DNA of 64,000 nucleotides, taken from positions 62,001 through 126,000 of the forward strand of contig PHDJ01000005.1 in NCBI GenBank assembly GCA_002842575.1, given 5' to 3'. Under the pieces are notes generated by a model. The model was given only the letters and a program-made list of their open reading frames with translations. It was not told the DNA's origin and searched no databases. Within the stretch, counting starts at the first letter, position 1. Each line of letters begins with the position of its first letter. Shown in pieces: positions 42,791-51,459 of this stretch. The DNA comes from Bacteroidetes bacterium HGW-Bacteroidetes-2 (lineage in GTDB: Bacteria > Bacteroidota > Bacteroidia > Flavobacteriales > Flavobacteriaceae). The position numbers were made by a program, and so were the translations under genes.

Positions 42791-43498
42791 ATGAAAGCAC
42801 TAACCTTACTGTTTGTAAGCATTTTAACTAGTTTTACAACATTTGCACAAATATCTGAATTAGAAAAACAAGCTCTTGTAGATTTTTACCAAAGCACAAA
42901 TGGTGATTCATGGAATACTCCATGGAATCTTGAAACATCGGTAACTTTGTGGCACGGAGTTACTGTTGTAAGTAATACCGTTGTGGAAATCGATTTAGGG
43001 TTTAATAATTTAACTGGAACGCTTCCTGCTTCTATCGGAAATCTTTCGAATCTGAAATCTTTAAAATTATTTTTTAATCAATTAGAAGGTTCACTTCCTT
43101 CTGATATAGGAAACTTAACTCAATTACAAATTTTAGATGTAAATAGCAATAACCTAATTGGTGAAATTCCTTCTTCCATTGGTAATCTTTCTCAATTAAA
43201 CACTCTTTTATTAGGCAGTAACAAATTTTCAGGCACACTCCCTGAAGAATTAAGCACTTTATCCAACCTTACCACCTTAGTGGTTTTTGATAACCAGCTT
43301 ACTGGAAATATACCACTTACTTACAATCAGTTAAAAAACATGTCTGAATTAGTTGTTGCAGAAAATAAATTTTCAAACACCAACCTATACATACCCATTG
43401 AAATGCTTACTTCAGTAGGAGTTCCTATGATTTTTAAAGATGTTAATGTAATGGATAATACCGAAATATCTACCATCGTTCTGGACGATAATGATTAA
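42791..43498 (+). CDS. Secreted leucine-rich-repeat protein
   Basis: A 235-residue secreted LRR protein. A signal peptide (KALTLLFVSILTSFTTFAQ) is followed by a capping segment (LVDFYQSTNGDSWNTPWN), as in plant-like LRR proteins of Bacteroidota. Five or so 24-residue repeats with the LxxLxxLxLxxNxLxGxIP pattern follow (about residues 70-190). The C-terminus is short and acidic (IVLDDND) and lacks a recognisable T9SS sorting domain, so its export route is open. Likely a protein-binding or adhesion role. A strong terminator hairpin follows the stop. Confidence 0.85.
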   Translation: MKALTLLFVSILTSFTTFAQISELEKQALVDFYQSTNGDSWNTPWNLETSVTLWHGVTVVSNTVVEIDLGFNNLTGTLPASIGNLSNLKSLKLFFNQLEGSLPSDIGNLTQLQILDVNSNNLIGEIPSSIGNLSQLNTLLLGSNKFSGTLPEELSTLSNLTTLVVFDNQLTGNIPLTYNQLKNMSELVVAENKFSNTNLYIPIEMLTSVGVPMIFKDVNVMDNTEISTIVLDDND

Positions 43499-43519
43499 TA
43501 TTTTTTAAATTTAATAGAT

Positions 43520-43552
43520 GAAACCACATTTTCAAGGAAGTGTGGTTTTTTT
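43520..43552 (+). terminator. Intrinsic terminator after the LRR gene
   Basis: AAACCACA (43521-43528) pairs with TGTGGTTT (43541-43548), with a 12-nt loop, followed by a run of T to 43552. It lies 22 bp beyond the LRR stop. Confidence 0.8.
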
Positions 43553-43641
43553 ATTATAAAATCATAGTATTGCATTTCTTCAAAAGAATAAATGCTACAA
43601 AGACTTCAATGCCTTTAATAAACATTGAATTTATTGCTTAA

Positions 43642-43672
43642 AAAAAGCTGCCTAAAATTAGACAGCTTTTTA
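43642..43672 (-). terminator. Probable terminator after dnaK
   Basis: AAAAAGCTG (43642-43650) and CAGCTTTTT (43663-43671) form a 9-bp stem with a 12-nt loop. Read on the minus strand it ends in a T-run about 25 bp beyond the dnaK stop. Because the stem is A/T-flanked it could act in both directions. Confidence 0.75.
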
Positions 43673-43696
43673 TTACTTTAAATTTCTGAAAGATTA

Positions 43697-45613
43697 CTAC
43701 TTCACTTCTTCAAAATCTACATCTTCTACATCACTGCTTTCTTTATCAGTTTCGTTACCGTTACTTGATGCTTCTGCTCCATCCCCACTTGAAGTTCCTC
43801 CTTGTGGTTCTGCTTGTGCTTTGTACATTTCTTCAGAAGCAACTTTCCAAGCTTCATTAATTTTGTCTAAAGCTGGTTGTATAACAGCAACTTCTTTCGT
43901 TTCAAAAGCTTTTTTCAATTCTTCCAAAGCATCTTCAATTGGTTTCTTTTTATCGGCAGATAATTTATCACCAAACTCGGTTAACTGGCTTTCGGTTTGA
44001 AAAATCATCGCATCTGCCTCATTCAATTTGTCGGCTTTTTCTTTTGCGATTTTATCGGATTCTGCATTTGCTTCGGCATCTGCTTTCATCTTTTTGATTT
44101 CATCTTCTGTCAATCCTGAAGAAGCTTCAATACGGATGTCTTGTGTCTTATTTGTTGCTTTATCTGTAGCGCTTACTTTAATGATACCGTTAGCATCAAT
44201 ATCAAAAGTTACTTCAATTTGCGGTGTACCCCTTCTAGATGGTGGGATTCCGTCAAGGTGAAAACGGCCTATGGTTTTATTATCTGTTGCCATTGGGCGT
44301 TCTCCTTGCAATACGTGAATCTCAACACTTGGTTGATTATCTGCTGCAGTAGAGAATACCTGTGACTTCTTTGTAGGGATGGTTGTGTTTGCCTCAATAA
44401 GTTTAGTCATCACACTTCCCATAGTTTCTATACCTAATGATAGTGGTGTAATGTCTAGAAGCAATACATCTTTTACATCACCGCTCAATACACCTCCTTG
44501 AATTGCTGCACCTACGGCAACTACCTCATCTGGATTAACACCTTTGCTTGGTGCTTTTCCGAAGAATTTTTCTACTGCTTCTTGCACTGCAGGAATACGG
44601 GTAGATCCACCTACTAATATAATTTCGTCGATATCGCTTTTAGATAATCCGGCAGCTTTTAGTGCTTTTTCACAAGGTGCTATCGTTCTTTTTACTAAAT
44701 CGTCTATTAATTGCTCAAATTTTGCTCTGCTTAAAGAACGCACCAAGTGTTTTGGTCCGCTTGCTGTAGCTGTAACATAAGGCAAGTTAATTTCAGTTTG
44801 TGCTGAAGAGGATAATTCAATTTTAGCTTTTTCAGCGGCTTCCTTTAAACGTTGTAACGCCATTGGGTCTTTGCGAAGATCCATATCTTCTTCTGCTTTA
44901 AACTCCTCTGCCAACCAATTGATGATTTTTTGATCTACATCATCCCCACCAAGGTGAGTATCCCCATCTGTGGATAGTACTTCAAATACGCCATCACCCA
45001 ACTCTAAGATGGAAACGTCATGCGTTCCTCCACCAAAGTCAAATACAACGATTTTTTGATCTTTTCCTTTTTTGTCTAACCCGTATGCTAATGCTGCAGC
45101 AGTTGGTTCATTGATAATACGTCTTACTTTTAAACCTGCAATTTCTCCCGCTTCTTTTGTAGCCTGACGTTGTGCATCATTAAAGTATGCTGGAACAGTA
45201 ATTACTGCTTCAGTAACGGTTTGTCCTAAATAATCTTCGGCAGTTTTCTTCATTTTTTGAAGAACCATAGCTGAAAGTTCTTGAGGAGTGTACATTCTTC
45301 CATCTATGTCTACACGTGCTGTATCGTTATCACCTTTAACCACTTTGTAAGCAGCATGTTCAGCTTCACTTTTAGACTCAGAATATTTATTTCCCATAAA
45401 ACGCTTTATAGAAGCAATGGTTTTAGTGGGATTAGTAACTGCCTGACGTTTTGCAGGGTCACCCACTTTAATTTCGCCACCTTCCACAAATGCAATTACA
45501 GATGGTGTTGTTCTTTTTCCTTCCGCATTAGGAATTACCGTTGGCTCGCTACCTTCCATTACGGCTACGCACGAGTTGGTTGTTCCTAAGTCGATTCCAA
45601 TTATTTTACTCAT
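43697..45613 (-). CDS. dnaK: Chaperone protein DnaK (Hsp70)
   Basis: This is the ATP-dependent chaperone working with DnaJ and GrpE (encoded at 10963-12678). Signatures are [27 protein letters not shown] (usual T-F-D replaced by T-H-D) and [13 protein letters not shown], with the linker [14 protein letters not shown]. The substrate domain and helical lid follow; the C-terminus is Gly/Ser-rich and ends in acidic DVDFEEVK. At 638 residues it is complete. It is monocistronic here, with a 295-bp upstream gap containing an unusual promoter-like region (45661-45705). Confidence 0.97.
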   Translation of the reverse strand: MSKIIGIDLGTTNSCVAVMEGSEPTVIPNAEGKRTTPSVIAFVEGGEIKVGDPAKRQAVTNPTKTIASIKRFMGNKYSESKSEAEHAAYKVVKGDNDTARVDIDGRMYTPQELSAMVLQKMKKTAEDYLGQTVTEAVITVPAYFNDAQRQATKEAGEIAGLKVRRIINEPTAAALAYGLDKKGKDQKIVVFDFGGGTHDVSILELGDGVFEVLSTDGDTHLGGDDVDQKIINWLAEEFKAEEDMDLRKDPMALQRLKEAAEKAKIELSSSAQTEINLPYVTATASGPKHLVRSLSRAKFEQLIDDLVKRTIAPCEKALKAAGLSKSDIDEIILVGGSTRIPAVQEAVEKFFGKAPSKGVNPDEVVAVGAAIQGGVLSGDVKDVLLLDITPLSLGIETMGSVMTKLIEANTTIPTKKSQVFSTAADNQPSVEIHVLQGERPMATDNKTIGRFHLDGIPPSRRGTPQIEVTFDIDANGIIKVSATDKATNKTQDIRIEASSGLTEDEIKKMKADAEANAESDKIAKEKADKLNEADAMIFQTESQLTEFGDKLSADKKKPIEDALEELKKAFETKEVAVIQPALDKINEAWKVASEEMYKAQAEPQGGTSSGDGAEASSNGNETDKESSDVEDVDFEEVK

Positions 45614-45663
45614 AATTATTTTTATTTATTAATTTTCAACCTTTTAATTTTCTATCTGTTATT

Positions 45664-45704
45664 CAATGATTGTGCCAGCGGGTTAATTATGACATGTTGT
45701 CAGA
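45664..45704 (-). promoter_or_regulatory. Candidate dnaK control region
   Basis: On the minus strand the region has TGGCAC, five bases, then TTGA (45677-45663), a near match to the sigma-54 -24/-12 pattern. Just upstream is an inverted repeat TGACA-ACA-TGTCA (45702-45690). No TAnnTTTG element was seen in the proximal upstream region. The same TGGCA-N6-TTG spacing occurs before grpE. These are base-level observations; promoter class is not proven. Confidence 0.35.
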
Positions 45705-45876
45705 AATATAATTTTATATTTTTTTAATATTGGTATTTCTTGAAAAACATTTTATTTTGAGCTTTGTATAATTAGTATTAAGGCAAAATATTATTAGAAA
45801 TTAGTACTAATTCTGGATTAAACTATTTAAATAGCCTCCAATGATTTTTATCATTTTTTATAAATTATTTAGAAAA

Positions 45877-45884
45877 TACCTTTG
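45877..45884 (+). promoter_or_regulatory. Candidate -7 element of the OmpW-like gene
   Basis: TACCTTTG matches TAnnTTTG, 24 bp before the ATG at 45909. The -33 position is T-rich but lacks TTG. Confidence 0.4.
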
Positions 45885-45908
45885 GTATAATTCTAAACTA
45901 ATATAACT

Positions 45909-46568
45909 ATGAAAAACGTATTTTTTCTTTCTATTGCAATTGCATTATGCAGTTTTAACTTTGGTTATTCACAAGAAACAGATGCAAGCGCATCAAATGA
46001 TTTTAGCAAGTGGCAATTTAGACTTAGGGGCATTGCAGTAACTCCAGATGAGAGTGCTAAAATTGGAACTATTGGTGGTACTGTTGATATTTCTACATCT
46101 GTTGTACCAGAGTTTGATATTACTTACTTTTTTACCAAAAATTGGGCGGCAGAGCTTATACTTGCTACCACAAACCATGATGTAGAGGCTGTAAATACGG
46201 CTGTTGGTAAAATAGATTTAGGTGATGTATGGCTTTTGCCGCCTACACTTACCGCTCAATACCATTTTACAGAATTGGGCTCTTTTAAACCTTACTTAGG
46301 TGCTGGGTTAAACTACACTATTTTTTATAGTGCTGATGAAGGACCGGTTGCTGATGCTATTGATTATGACAATGCTGTTGGTTTTGCTTTTCAGCTTGGT
46401 TTTGATTATATGATTAGTGATAAATGGTTTATTAATTTTGATGCTAAAAAAATACTTTTGAATACCGATGTAAAAGTAAACGCAACTACTGCCCTTGGTG
46501 CAACTGTGGGCGCAGATGTAGATATTGACCCTTGGGTTTTTGGTATCGGTATTGGCATGAAATTATAA
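45909..46568 (+). CDS. OmpW-family outer-membrane protein
   Basis: A small outer-membrane barrel of the OmpW family. It has a signal peptide (KNVFFLSIAIALCSFNFGYS) and then an eight-strand barrel with the typical OmpW features FRLRGIAVTPDESA, DITYFFTKNWAAEL, the LPPTLTAQYHF strand and FKPYLGAGLNYTIF. It ends DPWVFGIGIGMKL. OmpW proteins form narrow hydrophobic channels for small nonpolar molecules and are often stress-regulated. It is monocistronic with its own promoter-like element and terminator. Confidence 0.92.
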   Translation: MKNVFFLSIAIALCSFNFGYSQETDASASNDFSKWQFRLRGIAVTPDESAKIGTIGGTVDISTSVVPEFDITYFFTKNWAAELILATTNHDVEAVNTAVGKIDLGDVWLLPPTLTAQYHFTELGSFKPYLGAGLNYTIFYSADEGPVADAIDYDNAVGFAFQLGFDYMISDKWFINFDAKKILLNTDVKVNATTALGATVGADVDIDPWVFGIGIGMKL

Positions 46569-46595
46569 TCCATACATTTGTATTTTATACTTTAA

Positions 46596-46627
46596 AAGCT
46601 GTCTAAAAATATGTAGGCAGTTTTTTT
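46596..46627 (+). terminator. Probable terminator after the OmpW-like gene
   Basis: CTGTCTA (46599-46605) pairs with TAGGCAG (46614-46620, one G-U), flanked by an A-run and followed by a run of seven T. It lies about 30 bp after the stop and could also serve the convergent umuC gene, whose stop is at 46631. Confidence 0.65.
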
Positions 46628-46630
46628 ATT

Positions 46631-47896
46631 TTATGTAATTTTTAGTAACTCTTTCCAGCTTGTAGTGTATCTAGGACTTCTTTCTTCTTGTATGAGTTGC
46701 CATTCTTTCTTACGGCTGCCGCATTGGGCGGAATAGACGGTGGCTTTTCCATATTTATGATTGAGTTTGTCAAAGACTTTTAGGAGTTCGTTTGTGTTTT
46801 TTTTTGGTGTATGAAAAAGGTTACCCTGCACATATCTTTCGGGCAAAATTCCGCTAAGGCAGACACCCACTTTTTTATAGCGAAAACCCGGTTTGTAGAT
46901 GTTATACAAACCCTCTTTAGCTGCCGCAATGAGTTGAAAAGTATCGTTAGTTGCCACCGGAAGTGTCATGGTTATACTTTTTGAATACTGTTTATCGATA
47001 GTACTGAAACTATTGGTATGTATAAAAACCTGCACATAATTGGCACAGGATTGCTGCGCCCGAAGCACCTCAGCAACTTCGGAAATATAATAGGCACAAG
47101 CCTCTTCTATCAAACTTAGGTCTTCTAGCTTTTTACCAAAGGATTTTGCTGTGCCTATCCCTTTTTTTGGTTTAGGCATTTCTACAATGTTTAAGCACGA
47201 TTTCCCGTTAAGTTCATGCCAGATACGCAAGCCCACAACGGTCATGTGCTTTAGCACCCAGGCTGGAGAGAGTTTGCTAAAGTCGTATGCATTATATACT
47301 TGTATGCTCTCTAGTCGTTTAGCATGCTGCCTGCCAATGCCCCAAACGTCTTTTATTTTTGTCCATTTTAATGCTTTCACTCGCTTTTCTTCGGTGTCGA
47401 TTACATATACATGGTGTAATTGTTTTGGAAATTTTTTAGCAATCTTGTTTGCTACCTTTGCCAGAACTTTTGTATGGGCAATGCCTACACCCACCGGAAG
47501 TCCAGTGTAGCGAAAGACCGTTTCTTTAATTTTCATGCCATAAGCATTCATGTCTATTCCAATAATACCACTTACATCTAAAAAAGACTCATCAATACTG
47601 TAAATTTCCACAAGAGGGGAAAAGTTGTGCAAAATATTCATCACTCGTTGCGACATCTCGCCATAAAAGGCATAGTTAGAAGAAAACATATGGACGTTGT
47701 TTGCTGCCAGCTCGTCTTTAATTTTGAAAACTGGTTCAAACATTTTAATATTGGTCAGTACTTTTGCTTCCTTATTAGCAGCAATAATGCAACCATCATT
47801 ATTACTGAGCACTACCACAGGCTTCCCCCACAAATCAGGACGAAATATCTGCTCGCAAGAGGCATAAAAACTATTGCAATCGACTAGTGCTATCAT
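46631..47896 (-). CDS. umuC: Y-family DNA polymerase, UmuC type
   Basis: The catalytic subunit of a pol V-like translesion polymerase. The N-terminus has DCNSFYASCEQIFRPDLWGK (DxNxFYASCE; Asp ligand and Tyr steric gate), LSNNDGCIIAANKEAK, and the catalytic IYSIDESFLD. Thumb helix-hairpin-helix motifs (WGIGRQHAKRL) and the little-finger domain follow, with a UmuC-type C-terminus. The length of 421 residues is typical. It overlaps umuD by 4 bp, so the two are translationally coupled. It would copy damaged DNA at the cost of mutations. Confidence 0.95.
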   Translation of the reverse strand: MIALVDCNSFYASCEQIFRPDLWGKPVVVLSNNDGCIIAANKEAKVLTNIKMFEPVFKIKDELAANNVHMFSSNYAFYGEMSQRVMNILHNFSPLVEIYSIDESFLDVSGIIGIDMNAYGMKIKETVFRYTGLPVGVGIAHTKVLAKVANKIAKKFPKQLHHVYVIDTEEKRVKALKWTKIKDVWGIGRQHAKRLESIQVYNAYDFSKLSPAWVLKHMTVVGLRIWHELNGKSCLNIVEMPKPKKGIGTAKSFGKKLEDLSLIEEACAYYISEVAEVLRAQQSCANYVQVFIHTNSFSTIDKQYSKSITMTLPVATNDTFQLIAAAKEGLYNIYKPGFRYKKVGVCLSGILPERYVQGNLFHTPKKNTNELLKVFDKLNHKYGKATVYSAQCGSRKKEWQLIQEERSPRYTTSWKELLKIT

Positions 47897-48261
47897 GGAG
47901 CTTTATGAATGATATAAGTAATCACTCCCCAAAGGGTGTATTCCATCTCTAACTTTTTTAAGTCTATTTCAATTACTAAAAAGTCGCCATCTTTAACCAC
48001 CAACGCTAAATTACCGTTTTTTGGAGAAAGTGATCGATCTATAAGCAATACATCCTTATCATGAATTTGGAAATATTCCATTTCACTACCTTCTGTCCGG
48101 ATAAAAAAAGTAGCATCCGGATTTGTTACAAGCTCTTTGTGCAAATCGATACTTGGTTCAGTATAATGTGTTGCTGCACTTGGGAATCCCGTTTGTTTAG
48201 AGACTTCTGCCCGGTGTTGTTCTTTGGCTCTTATAAGCTTGCCTGGGGAATGGATTTGCAT
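47893..48261 (-). CDS. umuD: UmuD-like S24 peptidase homologue lacking the Ser-Lys dyad
   Basis: This is the partner subunit of UmuC, of the LexA/UmuD S24 fold. Without gaps it aligns with E. coli UmuD from GFPS (25-28) to about residue 100: IDLHKELVTNPDATFF and LLIDRSLSPKNG match. At the catalytic positions it has Glu60 (GSEM against GDSM; Ser60 in E. coli) and Ile97 (DGDFLVIE against DGEFTVKK; Lys97). The cleavage pair Cys24-Gly25 reads Thr24-Gly25. At 122 residues it is 17 shorter than UmuD (139). Self-cleavage as in UmuD is therefore not expected. It starts the umuDC operon under a palindrome-bearing promoter. Confidence 0.88.
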   Translation of the reverse strand: MQIHSPGKLIRAKEQHRAEVSKQTGFPSAATHYTEPSIDLHKELVTNPDATFFIRTEGSEMEYFQIHDKDVLLIDRSLSPKNGNLALVVKDGDFLVIEIDLKKLEMEYTLWGVITYIIHKAP

Positions 48262-48265
48262 ATTT

Positions 48266-48294
48266 CAAAGATACTAATTTTGGATATATTCCAA
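48266..48294 (-). promoter_or_regulatory. Candidate umuDC promoter with inverted-repeat operator
   Basis: TATCTTTG on the minus strand (48273-48266) is a TAnnTTTG match only 4 bp before the umuD ATG, so the mRNA would be leaderless or nearly so. Upstream, TTGGA-TATAT-TCCAA (48280-48294) is a perfect 5+5 inverted repeat. Its TTG on the minus strand (48294-48292) lies 18 bp from the -7 element, so it could also be the -33 box. A repressor bound there would block the promoter. Confidence 0.5.
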
Positions 48295-48414
48295 TACATA
48301 AAATAAATTTTAACACAAAACAAAAACCATTTTTATCTAATCCTTTAAGTATCAAACGGCAAAACATAAACCTTAAATTGCGCTTAATATTTCTGTTAGA
48401 AGATTTTAAGATGC

Positions 48415-48422
48415 TATATTTG
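48415..48422 (+). promoter_or_regulatory. Candidate -7 element of sdaA
   Basis: TATATTTG matches TAnnTTTG and ends 17 bp before the sdaA ATG at 48440. No TTG is seen at usual -33 spacing. Confidence 0.4.
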
Positions 48423-48439
48423 TGATATATTAAAAGATT

Positions 48440-49864
48440 ATGGAAAGTATTAGTGTTTTTGATATGCTTAAAATAGGTGTTGGACCTTCCAGTTCACACA
48501 CACTTGGACCCTGGCGCGCTGCGCAACGATGGATCAAGGAACTGAAAACCGCCGGACAATTTGAAGAAATTACCGAAGTATATGTCGATTTATATGGTTC
48601 CCTTTCTTTAACAGGAAGAGGGCATGCCACAGATTTAGCTAGCGTTTTAGGGCTTTGCGGTTATGATCCTGTTACGATTCCCATTGAATCCATCGCTACG
48701 GAAATTGATTTTATAAAAAAGAATCAGAAGCTGGTGTTGAATGGGGAAAAAGCCATTGCATTTCAAATAGAAGAAAATGTGGTGTTCCATAAAAAGTTTT
48801 TAGACTTTCATCCAAACGGGATGACTTTTAAAGGTGTTTTAAAAGACGGCACTAAAATAAGTTCTACTTTCTATTCTATTGGCGGTGGTTTTGTGGTGAA
48901 GAAAGATCGAAAAAACGCCAAACTTAAAAAAGAGCAATTCAGCACCTTTCCATTTCCCATAGAAAAAGCAACAGAACTACTGATGTATTGCAAAACCGAA
49001 GGAAAAAAAATTTCTGAAATTGTTTTGGAAAACGAACGATCCCTGCGCAGTGATGCCGAAATTGATGCAGGACTCAAAGCCATTTGGAAAGTAATGCTGG
49101 AATCCATGTATGTGGGTTGCCACACCGAAGGCATTCTTCCCGGGGGACTCAATGTTACCCGGCGTGCTTTTAATACCCACCAAAGCCTAATAGGCGATGC
49201 ATCTTACAATAATCCTGATGAATGGATAGAAACGATTAGAAATACCGAAGTGAAGTTTCGTCAAATCCTGAAATGGGTAACCTGTTTTGCCCTTGCTGTA
49301 AACGAAGTCAATGCGTCTTTAGGGAGAGTGGTTACTGCACCAACTAACGGCAGTGCCGGTGTGATTCCTGCAGTAATGATGTACTATATGGTCATTGAAA
49401 ATCACGATGCTGATTTTGAGGATGTAAAACAATTTATGCTGGTTGCGGGCGAAATAGGCAGTTTGTTTAAAAAAGGAGCTACCATTTCTGCAGCTATGGG
49501 CGGTTGTCAGGCTGAAATAGGGGTATCTTCAGCGATGGCGGCAGGCGCATTGACCGAACTAATGGGCGGTACTCCTGAACAAGTACAAATGGCCAGTGAA
49601 ATTGCCATGGAGCATCATTTAGGACTTACATGCGATCCTATTGGGGGTCTTGTTCAAATACCCTGTATTGAACGCAATGCCATGGGAGCCATAAAAGCCA
49701 TAAATGCTGCTGAAATGGCTATGGATGGTGATGCTTCAAAAGCAAAAGTACCATTAGACAAAGTAATCGAAACCATGTGGGAAACCGCTAAAGACATGAG
49801 TTCCAGATATAAAGAAACCAGTGAAGGAGGCTTGGCTGTACGGGTAAATATGAGCGATTGTTAA
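48440..49864 (+). CDS. sdaA: L-serine ammonia-lyase, iron-sulphur type
   Basis: A single-chain L-serine dehydratase that converts serine to pyruvate and ammonia with a [4Fe-4S] cluster. The N-terminal beta domain begins ISVFDMLKIGVGPSSSHT and has GSLSLTGRGHATD. The alpha domain has NGSAGVIPAVMMYY and the cluster cysteines in GGCQAEIG, LTCDPIGG and IPCIERNAMG. The length of 474 residues is normal for the fused form. It has its own promoter-like element upstream and is convergent with an ankyrin remnant that begins 2 bp after its stop. Confidence 0.96.
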   Translation: MESISVFDMLKIGVGPSSSHTLGPWRAAQRWIKELKTAGQFEEITEVYVDLYGSLSLTGRGHATDLASVLGLCGYDPVTIPIESIATEIDFIKKNQKLVLNGEKAIAFQIEENVVFHKKFLDFHPNGMTFKGVLKDGTKISSTFYSIGGGFVVKKDRKNAKLKKEQFSTFPFPIEKATELLMYCKTEGKKISEIVLENERSLRSDAEIDAGLKAIWKVMLESMYVGCHTEGILPGGLNVTRRAFNTHQSLIGDASYNNPDEWIETIRNTEVKFRQILKWVTCFALAVNEVNASLGRVVTAPTNGSAGVIPAVMMYYMVIENHDADFEDVKQFMLVAGEIGSLFKKGATISAAMGGCQAEIGVSSAMAAGALTELMGGTPEQVQMASEIAMEHHLGLTCDPIGGLVQIPCIERNAMGAIKAINAAEMAMDGDASKAKVPLDKVIETMWETAKDMSSRYKETSEGGLAVRVNMSDC

Positions 49865-49865
49865 T

Positions 49866-50081
49866 TTATCCTTCTTCTTTCTCAAGATTTTTTTTTACTT
49901 CTACTCCAGTGTAAACATCTAAGACACTATTACCCCTATTGTCTTTAGCATTAGCATTCGCTTTATTTGCTAACAATAATTTAATTAAGGGTAGGTTTTT
50001 ATCCCCAACCCAAACTGCCTTATGCAAAGGCGGTTTCCACTTTTTGATTTTTATTGTCTGTGGCAAATTATTTAATAACAA
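49866..50081 (-). pseudogene. Remnant of an ankyrin-repeat protein gene
   Basis: An open frame of about 70 codons contains one and a half ankyrin repeats (PPLHKAVWVGD, LIKLLLANKANANAKDNRGNSVLDV). It has no ATG before the repeats: an in-frame stop directly precedes a TTG at 50081, and the frame overlaps the end of the NTF2-like gene by 10 bp. The most economical reading is the 3' end of a decayed ankyrin-repeat gene. A short functional protein from the TTG is possible but less likely. Confidence 0.55.
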
Positions 50082-50530
50082 TTATCTTTCTGCCTGCTAT
50101 CCATTATAGAAACAATTTTCCATTTATTTTTATCAAGGTATAACTGAAAAATATTTACCCCGCAATGACTTATTATGTCATTTAAATAAAAAGTATATGG
50201 AGTTGATACTGTTGCTAATACGCCATATACAGAAATGGTATAGCTATGTAATTTTTCTTCAAATTTTACTTCCTCTGGAATAGTAGCTATTGAAATCAAA
50301 AAATCTTCAAAATTTTTTGAGCTTAATACATTTTCATTAGTAGGACTAACGATTATCGATTGTAAGTGAATGTCATCACTCACCAAGTATTTCATTAATA
50401 ATGTATCTTTCTGATGAAAACCTTCAAAGAAAGTGATTATTACTTTTTTAACATCATTTTCTACATCTGCTTGCTGCGCTTTTGAAATAGAAATGGCTAA
50501 TAAGAGTAAAAAAGAAATCTTTTTTTTCAT
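50072..50530 (-). CDS. Secreted NTF2-like / SnoaL-like protein
   Basis: A 152-residue exported protein with a signal peptide (KKKISFLLLLAISISKAQ). One alpha+beta domain of the NTF2/SnoaL type follows: an N-terminal helix VKKVIITFFEGFHQKD, then strands ending VNIFQLYLDKNKWKIVSIMDSR. This fold is used for ligand binding, isomerases and toxin-immunity roles, so the function is open. It lies divergent from panB and overlaps the ankyrin remnant by 10 bp. Confidence 0.75.
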   Translation of the reverse strand: MKKKISFLLLLAISISKAQQADVENDVKKVIITFFEGFHQKDTLLMKYLVSDDIHLQSIIVSPTNENVLSSKNFEDFLISIATIPEEVKFEEKLHSYTISVYGVLATVSTPYTFYLNDIISHCGVNIFQLYLDKNKWKIVSIMDSRQKDNCY

Positions 50531-50594
50531 AATTCAAATCTCTTTTGAAAGTAGTTAGCTAATTTAGTACTTTTACCGCTATAAATAGCAACCT

Positions 50595-51413
50595 ATGTCT
50601 GTAGCAAAAAAAGATTACAAGCGCATTACCACCAAAACGCTGGTGGATATGAAATCACGTGGCGAAAAAATATCTATGCTTACTGCCTATGATTTTTCTA
50701 TGGCACAAATTGTAGATGGAGCAGGTATTGATGTCATTCTAGTTGGCGATTCAGCATCTAATGTTATGGCGGGTCATGAAACCACACTTCCTATTACATT
50801 AGACCAAATGATTTATCACGCAGCGTCTGTGGTAAGAGCAATTCACAGAAGTTTAGTTGTGGTAGATTTACCTTTTGGCAGCTACCAAAGCGATCCAAAA
50901 GAAGCCCTTCGATCTGCTATACGAATTATGAAAGAAAGTGGCGGTCACGCAGTGAAAATGGAAGGTGGTCAAGAAATTAAAGAATCTATAAAGCGAATTT
51001 TAAACGCTGGCATCCCCGTGATGGGCCATTTAGGACTAACCCCACAATCTATTTATAAATTTGGCACTTATACAGTAAGAGCAAAAGAGGAAGCTGAGGC
51101 GCAACAACTTAAAGAGGACGCGCTTCTATTAGAAAAAATTGGTTGTTTTGCTATTGTTTTAGAAAAGGTGCCTGCAAAACTTGCTGAAGAAATTGCAAAA
51201 AGTCTTACCATTCCTATTATTGGAATTGGTGCCGGTGGTGGTGTTGACGGGCAAGTATTAGTAATTCACGATATGCTTGGGATGAATACAGAATTCAGCC
51301 CGCGTTTTTTGAGACGTTATATGGATTTACATACCGAAATGACCAAAGCATTGCAACAATATTCAAAGGATATTAAGTCAGGAGATTTTCCTAATAAAGA
51401 GGAACAATATTGA
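50595..51413 (+). CDS. panB: 3-methyl-2-oxobutanoate hydroxymethyltransferase
   Basis: PanB adds a hydroxymethyl group to 2-oxoisovalerate in pantothenate synthesis. Motifs: [62 protein letters not shown] and [24 protein letters not shown] at family positions. The length of 272 residues is normal. The gene is followed by the pseudouridine synthase at a 46-bp gap, likely on the same transcript. A weak TACTTTTA element, one base from TAnnTTTG, precedes it. Confidence 0.97.
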   Translation: MSVAKKDYKRITTKTLVDMKSRGEKISMLTAYDFSMAQIVDGAGIDVILVGDSASNVMAGHETTLPITLDQMIYHAASVVRAIHRSLVVVDLPFGSYQSDPKEALRSAIRIMKESGGHAVKMEGGQEIKESIKRILNAGIPVMGHLGLTPQSIYKFGTYTVRAKEEAEAQQLKEDALLLEKIGCFAIVLEKVPAKLAEEIAKSLTIPIIGIGAGGGVDGQVLVIHDMLGMNTEFSPRFLRRYMDLHTEMTKALQQYSKDIKSGDFPNKEEQY

Positions 51414-51459
51414 GTTTTATACTAGCTTAACATTCCACTTCTTTTATACACTTTTAAGT

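Noticed and set aside
44028-45589. Several plus-strand frames of 60-100 codons opposite dnaK.
   Set aside because: They are shadows of a highly biased coding strand; none has start context or recognisable domains.
50565-50594. A TAnnTTTG promoter for panB (TACTTTTA).
   Set aside because: The final G is missing; it is only mentioned as a weak element in the panB entry.
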